From Halichoerus grypus (taxonomy: Eukaryota; Chordata; Mammalia; Carnivora; Phocidae), in contig NC_135714.1 of assembly GCF_964656455.1 (NCBI RefSeq), forward strand, positions 58,367,850 to 58,431,849: a stretch of DNA of 64,000 nucleotides, given 5' to 3'. Positions 57,031-64,000 of the stretch are shown here, one piece after another; positions within the stretch are counted from its first letter, which is position 1; each line of letters starts with the position of its first letter. Both the position numbers and the translations under genes were made by a program. The notes beneath the pieces are model-generated. The model saw nothing but the letters and a program-made list of their open reading frames with translations, was not told where the DNA came from and made no database searches.

Positions 57031-58429
57031 AAAAGATATAAAAAAATTCTACACTGTAAATTATAAAACATAGCACACAGAAAAAAAGATCCAAATAAGT
57101 GGAAAGATATTTATTCTGTGTTCATAAATTAGAAGACTTAAAACTGTGGAAATGAAAATTCTCCCCAAATTGATATACACGCTCAGTGCAATATCAAACA
57201 AAAATCCCAGCAAGCTCTTTTTTGAGAAATTGGCACATGCCTTACATCACTTATATAGATAAGCAAAGGAATTATCACAGCCTATGCAATTTTGAAAAAG
57301 AAGAACAAAATTGGAGGAATCACACTATCTGATTTCAAGACTTATAAAGTTATATTAATGAGGATGCTGTTATTGGTATAAGAAAAGATAAATAGATCCA
57401 TGAAACCAAATAAAGTACAGCAATAGACACACATATATACCATTGACTGAAGTTTTATAATGGCTTCTAGGAAAGCCTATAGGAAAAGATTTCAAAAATT
57501 TTTGCTAGAATTAACGGATATCTCTATGGAAACAAATATAAAGCAATGAAACACAACCACTACTTTGAATGATTCATAAAAACTTAACTTGAGGGGCGCC
57601 TGGGTGGCTCAGACGGTTAAGCATCTGCCTTCGGCTCAGGTCACGATCCCAGTGTCCTGGAATCAAGTCCCGCATCGGGCTCCCTACTCAGCGGGAAGCC
57701 TGCTTCTCCCTCTGCCTCTCCCCCTGCTTGTGTTCCCTCGCTCACTGTGTCTCTCTCTGTCAAATGAATAAATAAAATCTTAAAAAAAAAACAAAACTTA
57801 ATTTGACACAGCTCATATACCTAAACACAAAAGCTAAAACTGTAAAGCTTCTAGAATCAAACACAAGAGAATATATTTCAACCTTGGGGTAGACAACAAT
57901 TTCTTAGAGGGGACTTAAAAAATTCATCATAAAAGAAAAAATTGGCAAATTGAACTTCATTAGAATTTAAAACTTCTGTTCCTCAAAGAGACTCTTAAGA
58001 AAACAAAAATTCAAACTATAAACTGGAAAAAAATCACAATACATTTATCTATCAAGCAAAGGACTTGTAACTAGAATATATAATGAACTTCTACAAATCA
58101 ATAGTAGAAAGACAAACCAATTTAAAACAAAATAGGCAAAAGATTGAAAATATACTTCACCAATGAAGATTTACAAATAGCAAAGCACATGGAAAGGTGT
58201 TGTAAAATAGCAATTAAAAGCATGATTATTTACCACTAAACGCCTAACCGAAGCTAAAATTTTAAAAAGATGGGTGATGAAGACATAGGATAATCACAGC
58301 ACTCTTACTTTGCTGGTGAAAATACAATAATTTGGAAGTTTCTTGTAAAGTTAAATATATACATGTCTCATGGTCTAGCAATTCCAGACTTACATACTTA
58401 TCCAAAAGAAATGAAAATATCTATTTTAT
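57031..58429 (+). mobile_element. Old L1M body B, part 2 (ORF2)
   Basis: Continues mid-ORF2: 'ctccccaaattgatatacac', 'ggaggaatcacactatctga', 'ttcaagacttataaagttat', 'caatagacacacatatatac', 'cttctagaatcaaacacaag' and 'gcaaattgaacttcattaga', to 'gaaatgaaaatatc'. Interrupted by the SINE at 57593-57792. Confidence 0.88.
57593..57792 (+). mobile_element. CAN SINE, full length, young form
   Basis: ggcgcctgggtggctcag head intact. TSD aaaacttaacttga at 57579-57592 and aaaacttaatttga at 57793-57806, within L1 ORF2. Confidence 0.97.
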
Positions 58430-58923
58430 TTATCTATTTCTATGTAAAAGAGTTATCCCAAAACTTAGTGACTTCAAACAATAACTGTTGATTGTCTCAG
58501 GTTTATCTGGGTTGACTGAACTCATCTGGGTGGTCCTTTGGCTCTGGGTGGCTAGAGTTGCAGTCCTCGGGAAACCTGACTGGGCTGGCATGTACAAGAT
58601 GATCATTCACATGACTGTCAGTTGGTGCTGACTCTTAGCTGGGAGCTCAGCTGAGGAAATCAGCTGGTGTGCCTGGGGTCTCTTTCATATGGTCTCTGCA
58701 TAGAACTTAGGATTCTCACAGCACAGCAGTTGGGTTCCAAGAAGGAGGGTTCCAAACCAACAGAGGTGGAAGCAGCGGATACACTTTCAGAAGTTACACA
58801 GTATCATTTCTGTCAAATTATATTGATCAAAACCAGTCACAGAAACAGTTCAGATTCAGATAGCTGCCACATTTCAATGAGAAGAAAGGGAATACATTTA
58901 TGGCTATCTTTATCCCACAATGC
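58430..58923 (-). mobile_element. MLT1-type MaLR LTR inserted in L1
   Basis: Antisense MLT1 features in order: 'atcccaaaacttagtgactt', 'catctgggtggtcctttggc', 'tagagttgcagtcctcggg', 'cattcacatgactgtcag', 'gaagttacacagtatcattt', 'attgatcaaaaccagtcaca' and 'atggctatctttatc'. No internal viral sequence. L1 ORF2 stops before it and resumes after it. The 141-codon frame at 58667-59092 crosses the boundary and is chance. Confidence 0.82.
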
Positions 58924-59450
58924 ACAAAAATATTTTGTAATGTTTTTAGCTGCTTTCTTCCTAATAGTCAAATTGCTAACCCAAAACTGGAAAAGATCCA
59001 AATGTCCATCCACAAACGAATGGATAAACAAATTTTGGCAACTTTGTACAATTGAATACTTCATGTCAATTACTCAAGGAATATCCTACTAAATAAAAAG
59101 GAGTGTGGTATTAATATTCACAGTAACATGGATGAATCTCACAGATACTAAGTTTAGCAAAAGAAACCAAAGAGTACAAGAGAGTACATATTGGATAATT
59201 CCCTTTATGTAAATTTCAAGTATAGGCAAAACTACAAATCAGAATAGCGGTTTTTTCTGGAAAAGAGAGATTGAATAAATAAGCACAGATCTTCTGAGAG
59301 GATGAAAATATTCTCTATCTTGATTAATCATTTACATTTTCCAAAATTCATTGACCTACATGCTTAAGATGTATGCATTTCACTGTGCAAATTTTATCTC
59401 AATTAAAAACATAAAAATAAAAAATATTTTTAAAAGTTTTCATAACTATT
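58924..59450 (+). mobile_element. Old L1M body B, part 3 (ORF2 end and 3' UTR)
   Basis: 'cccaaaactggaaaagatcc', 'aaatgtccatccacaaacga', 'aacatggatgaatctcacag', 'tacatattggataattcc' and 'tgtgcaaattttatctcaat' complete the L1 body. Confidence 0.87.
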
Positions 59451-59629
59451 GTTCCTCTCGATAGTTTTATGAAGAAAAAAAGGTATTGGTACTTTCACTT
59501 AAAGAAGTGATAAGTTGTTTAAGGTTACACAAAAGGTTAGTGGCATAGAAATAGCATCCAAATTGGGCAATGATTAATGAATGGCTGAAGAAACATCTTT
59601 TTTCTTTTTAGAAATTAATTTTTAAAATG

Positions 59630-60745
59630 TTAAAATTGGCTTTGTTTTTAGAGCAGTTTTAGGTTCACAGCAAAATTGAGAAGAAGGTATAGAGATTTGC
59701 TATGTATCCCCTGCCCTGACATATGCATAGCCTCCTCTGTTATCAACATCCCCCACCAGAACGGTGCATTTGTTACAATTGCTGAACCTACATGGATGCA
59801 TCATTATCATCCAGAGTCCAAGGTTTACATTAGTGTTTATTCTTGGTGTAGTACATTCTATGGGTTTGGACAAATGTAGAATGGCAGGTATCAACCATTA
59901 CAATATCACACGGAATAGTTTCACTGCTTTAAATATCCTCTGTGCTCCTTCTCCCTAGCCCCTAAACCTTAGCACCACTGATCTTTTTACTGTCTCCATA
60001 GTTTTGCCTTTTCTAGAATGTCATACAGTTGGAATCGTATGGCTTTTCAGATTGGGTTAAATATGCATTTAAACTTCCTCCATGTCTTTTCTCAGCACTG
60101 AGTAATATTCCATTGTCTGGATGTACCACAGTTTATTTATCTGTTGACCTAATGAAGGGCATCTAGCTTGCTTCCAAGTTTTGGCAATTATGAATAAAGC
60201 TGTTTTAAACACCCATTTACAGATTTATGTGCAGACATAGTTTTCAGCTCCTTTGGGTAAATACCAAGGAACATGACTGTTGAGCTGTATGTTTAGTTTT
60301 ATAAGAAACTGACATTTTGCATTCCCAACAGCAGTGTATGAGAGTTTCTGTTACTCCACATCCTCACCAGCAATTGGTGTTATCAGTATTCTAGATTTTG
60401 GTCATTCTAATATATGCATAGTGATATATCATTGTTTTTTTAATTTGCATTTCCCTGTTGACATATGATGTGCACCATCTTTTCATATGTTTATTTGCCA
60501 TCTGTATACATATATTTTTAGTGAGGCATCTATTAAGGTCTTTGTATGATTTTTAAATCATATTATTTGTGTTCTTATTGTTGAGTTTTAAGCATTTTTT
60601 GTATATTTTGGACAACAGTCCTTTATCAGATATGTCTTTTACCAATATTTAATCCTGGTCTGGTCTTTTCCTTCTCTTGGTAGTGTCTTTTGCAGAACAG
60701 AAAATTTTAATGTTAATAAAGTTCAACTTACCAATTTTTTCCTTC
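59630..60745 (-). mobile_element. Old L1M 3' UTR and ORF2 end, antisense
   Basis: 'gcagttttaggttcacagc', 'caccagaacggtgcatttgt', 'gagtaatattccattgtctg', 'ggcaattatgaataaagctg', 'cattcccaacagcagtgtat', 'ctccacatcctcaccagcaa' and 'tatattttggacaacagtcc' are in antisense order. It faces the L1 body ending at 59450 tail to tail. Frames at 59676-59958 are L1 shadows. Confidence 0.88.
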
Positions 60746-61334
60746 ACCAATTGTACTGCCTAAATTTACATTATGATTTTATTTTCAAACATTCATAGAA
60801 AGCTAACTGGAAACACTTCATATCAAACTTTCATAACTTTAATTTATTACAAACAACTAATTTGTACCTAATCATAATATGAGAGAAACCAGCTTTGTTT
60901 TTTTCCTAATACATTAGTGACTACTATTTTTCTCTTTTCTATGACATAATGCCTGGTCATAGCATTCACCGGTCTGGTTCTCAAATTTAAATTAGGGAAA
61001 AATAAAAGCTGTTTCCAAGGTACATTCAGTTCCAAAGAAAATGACTTGCAGTCTGATTTACTAATGCTGAATTTTTTGGGAACCAAAATGATTCAAAGCA
61101 AAGCAGTTTACTCAAGTGGTTTTGTCACTTTACTCCCCAGGGGAAGCCATGCTTTAAAATCCCAACTGGTTAGTATGCTACTCATAGCCCAGTTTTAGCC
61201 AGAATTTCTAGGATTTTGTGATTTTTGCTTTGGTATTACAACACCTCTTATGTCAGTAGGATCAATTTCTCAATTCTTAAAAAAAAAATTTCATTAACTG
61301 TGGCCAAGGAGATGAGGTTTTTTGCTGGTTTTTT
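60746..61334. other. Unassigned sequence
   Basis: No recognised repeat; the 72-codon antisense frame at 60868-61086 has no domain. Confidence 0.45.
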
Positions 61335-61640
61335 TTTTTTTGCAAATTTTTAATTAAATGTTTTTAAATTGAAGTTTAATTTTTGACACACAATGTTACA
61401 TTAGTTTCCAGTATACAACATATTGATTTGACAACTGTATACATTAGTCTATGCTCACCACAAGTGTAGCTATCATCTATCACCATACAATGCTATTACA
61501 ATATTATTGACTACACTCCCTATGCATTTCCACCTTCCATCCCCATCACTTATTCATCCCGTAACTAGAAGCCTATGCCTCCCACTTCCTTCACCCATTT
61601 TGCCCATCCCCACACCCCCTCTTATGGCAATGTTTCAAAA
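61335..61640 (-). mobile_element. L1 3' UTR fragment, antisense
   Basis: Poly-T, then 'tgttacattagtttccagta', 'tatacattagtctatgctca', 'ctatcaccatacaatgctat' and 'cccatcacttattcatcccg': the antisense L1 3' terminus. Confidence 0.82.
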
Positions 61641-61755
61641 ATGCATAAAAGTAGTTATTCACTGAGAACTCATAATCAGATTTACGAAAAAAATTTGTGG
61701 CAAGAAATCAACTATAAGATACGTTCTATTCTTATTTTTCTCTTGATCTTTATAT
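61641..61755. other. Short unassigned spacer
   Basis: AT-rich; no recognised element. Confidence 0.45.
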
Positions 61756-62073
61756 AGACAACAGAAATTTATTCTCACAGCTCTGGACACTGGGAAGTTC
61801 AAGTTCAAGGTGTTGGCAGGTTCAGTGTCTGGTGGAAACCTATTTCCTGGTTCATAGATGGCACTTTCTTGCTGTGTCTTCATTTGGTAGGAAGGGGTGT
61901 GGGACTTCAGTGGGGGCTCTTTTATAAGGGCACTAATCACATTCATGAGGGATCTGCCCTCATGACTTAATTACTTCCTAAAGTACTTCCTGGCCTCCTA
62001 ATACAATCATACTGGGTGTTAGGATTTCAACATATGAATCTGGGGAGGGGAGCACAAACATTTGGACCATAGC

Positions 62074-62074
<1 letters not shown>
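61756..62074 (-). mobile_element. MaLR-type LTR (MLT1/MST-like), truncated
   Basis: 'acagaaatttattctcacag', 'cttgctgtgtcttcatttgg', 'ataagggcactaatcacatt', 'catgaggg', 'tgggtgttaggatttcaaca' and 'ggaccatagca' form an antisense LTR of the 3773-4131 type. Its outer 3' part is missing on the left. Confidence 0.82.
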
Positions 62075-62106
<32 letters not shown>

Positions 62107-62133
62107 GGTGGTGGTGTGTGTGTGTGTGTGTGT
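62075..62133. repeat. Compound microsatellite (TTG)n(GTG)n(TG)n
   Basis: Five to six TTG units, about eight GTG units, then about eight TG units without a gap, starting at the last base of the LTR. Confidence 0.97.
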
Positions 62134-63751
62134 TTGACTTTTACGTCAAGATGAACATCATCTTAGATACATGTCAAATGATGAGTCTTTGTTATTTGTT
62201 CAAGTGATGACAAGGGAGGCCAACAGAGGGTTTTGATTATCTTCAAAGTATATAAACCGCAAACATACAAATACATCACAATTATTCCTATTAAAGCAGC
62301 AATCAATGAGGTTCTAATATATATTAAATGAGAATGAAAGATGTTGTGGCTCACAAAGAAGTGGATAATCTCCTAAATTAGAAAAGTATGAAGGTAATGG
62401 TAGTCAAAAAACAGTATAGTAAATGACCATTGTTAAGTACAGCATTTGAAGTCTAATTTTCATAAAGGACCTCACCAGTATCAGATAAATGACTTCTCAA
62501 AAAACTTATTTAAAATAGCTAACCCCTAAAAAGATTTTTGTTGTTGTTTTGCTGAGCCCAGACCCAATTTCTGAAGAAAGTAATGAATGCTTCCTATTTC
62601 TGAGAAGCCCAGGGCTTTTGGAAATATAGATTTATTTGGAAAATAAGATTTAATCCTCGTCTGTGTATCTCCTCTTGTCAACAAAACATCTTGCAGCCTT
62701 TGCACAGATGAACAAAAATAACTAGCTACCCTATCCACCCAGGAGGTGGCAAGATAAAGTCCATCTATGGTTACTTGGAGCCTTGCTCAGTTTGAACCCA
62801 ATTAAGGATCATTGATTTACTCCTTTCTCAAGTAGACTTAATCTGAAATGGGCAGCAAGGAAAATTAGAGAATGGACAAGAGAAGAGAAAACATTTCTGA
62901 TATTTCACAGTACAGTTGGGGCAACTTTGAAGTAAAGTTGTTCCCTATATAATACTGTTTCTTCGTCGGACTGCCAATCCAATGTGGAAGGAGAGAGACG
63001 GCATGGATGTTGTAAAGCTAACCCATAAGGAGCTGGCTTTTTCCTTTTCTTTTGCATACAAGCAAGTAACTCTATCCTCTACTTAAACTCTTACTGATCA
63101 GTAAATTCTTTTACTGATATCTTTGTTGCGCCTAACCTGACAATTGTATGTTTACATCTTTCATTACCGTAATCATATAGCATTTCTTAAAAATAATGTA
63201 ATATAAATAGAAACTTAGAAAAATATTTAAAAGGCCTAGGTCATATACTTAATCACACAATTAAAGGCCTCTTTGATTTGTTGGAAGAGATCAATTTCAA
63301 ATAATAGTACCACACCATTAACATTCAATACAGTATGACTTAACCAGAATTTTTCCTTATCATTTATCTCCGACAATCTCTAAGTCCCAGAAAAATTTTA
63401 TTTGGTTGATACTGTAGTTGTATAATCTTTTTCTTTTAATATCAAATATCCTGCTGGTTTCTGAACATTCTTTTGAATAGTTCAAATTCCAAAGACTGAA
63501 AATATCATTTGAACTGTCCCTAAGAATAACCATGAAATAATTTTCAACACGGGGGAAAGCTAATTCAAAATTGAGGAGTTCAAATGATTAATGGCAGCAA
63601 ACCACCCTATTCTCTTCTCCTTGACTTTAAGGCCCACTTGTAATTCAGAGAACATTGCAAAATAAAAAGTTATCATTATCTGTCATTAAATGTTCATAGA
63701 CTGTTACTGAACTGGGAACATAAGGAGGCTATGTGAGAAATAGAAGATGTT
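62134..63751. other. Unassigned sequence, 1.6 kb
   Basis: No recognised repeat or coding signal; SINE-free. Confidence 0.45.
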
Positions 63752-63764
63752 ACCACTGATTTTA

Positions 63765-63855
63765 TTTTTTTAAGTTTTTATTTAAATTCCAGTTAGTTAA
63801 CATACACTATAATATTAGTTTCAGGTGTACAATATAGTGATTCAACATTTCCATC
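63765..63855 (-). mobile_element. Very short 5'-truncated L1 3' end
   Basis: About 91 bp of carnivore L1 3' UTR in antisense ('tttttatttaaattccagtt', 'tttcaggtgtacaatatagt'). TSD accactgatttta at 63752-63764 and accactcatttta at 63856-63868. Confidence 0.93.
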
Positions 63856-63868
63856 ACCACTCATTTTA

Positions 63869-64000
63869 AAGAGTTTATAATTGACTGGAGAGAGACAAAT
63901 GCAAAATTAAGGAATAAGTAAACTCTGTCTCATGAGACAGTTATCACAAGTACATTAGATATTCAAAGACTGAAGATAAAAAGAATACATAACAATTGGC
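63869..64000. other. Unassigned sequence to window end
   Basis: No recognised element. Confidence 0.45.

Noticed and set aside
58667..59092. 141-codon plus-strand frame
   Set aside because: It starts in an antisense MLT1-type LTR and ends in L1 ORF2 sequence, so it is a chance fusion.
1..64000. CRISPR array, operon or phage-type system
   Set aside because: The window is vertebrate nuclear DNA by its SINE and L1 content. The regular repeats are microsatellites and transposons; there are no repeat-spacer arrays and no bacterial genes.

Overview
This window looks like intergenic or deep-intronic nuclear DNA from a carnivoran mammal. It holds about 25 tRNA-Lys-derived CAN SINEs, recognised by the head 'gcgcctgggtggctcag' and by a (TC)n and AAATAAATAAA tail. 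Most are 5'-complete and flanked by 12-20 bp target-site duplications (TSDs). The commonest young tail form (CTGTCAAATAAATAAA) points to an arctoid caniform such as a bear, pinniped or mustelid; the species cannot be named from this alone. I found no protein-coding gene. The longest reading frames are 153, 141 and 134 codons; most long frames cross repeats or run antisense to them, and none shows a recognisable domain.

Layout. 1-2.7 kb: SINEs and unassigned DNA. 2.7-4.3 kb: old L1 3' UTR interrupted by a MaLR LTR. 4.3-9.2 kb: unassigned DNA, an antisense L1 and a MIR. 9.7-12 kb: dense SINE cluster and a hairpin. 12.8-14.5 kb: a 5'-inverted L1 inserted in an older L1. 15-22 kb: microsatellites, SINEs, a complete MaLR solo LTR and L1 ORF2 remnants. 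22-28.4 kb: MIRs and several L1s around a repeat-poor block (23.7-25.4 kb). 28.4-34.4 kb: SINEs, antisense L1 and two solo ERV LTRs in opposite orientation. 34.4-46.4 kb: SINE-poor, with L2 copies, hAT MITEs, a 3.5-kb unassigned block and a U6 snRNA-L1 chimera. 46.4-50.6 kb: a long L2 broken by a hAT MITE and a small 5'-inverted L1, then another inverted L1. 52.9-59.45 kb: stack of old L1 bodies carrying SINEs, two younger L1s and a MaLR LTR. 59.6-64 kb: antisense L1s, a MaLR LTR and a compound microsatellite.

Most interesting: two L1 insertions about 7 kb apart, on opposite strands, share the same internal inversion junction although their outer ends differ. This is what 5'-truncated copies of an already rearranged L1 source would look like. 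Next are the U6-L1 chimera, split by a later SINE, and two successive L1 insertions that used one 14-bp target. Repeat family names come from recalled consensus patterns, not a database search, and boundaries without a stated TSD are good to about 10-50 bp.
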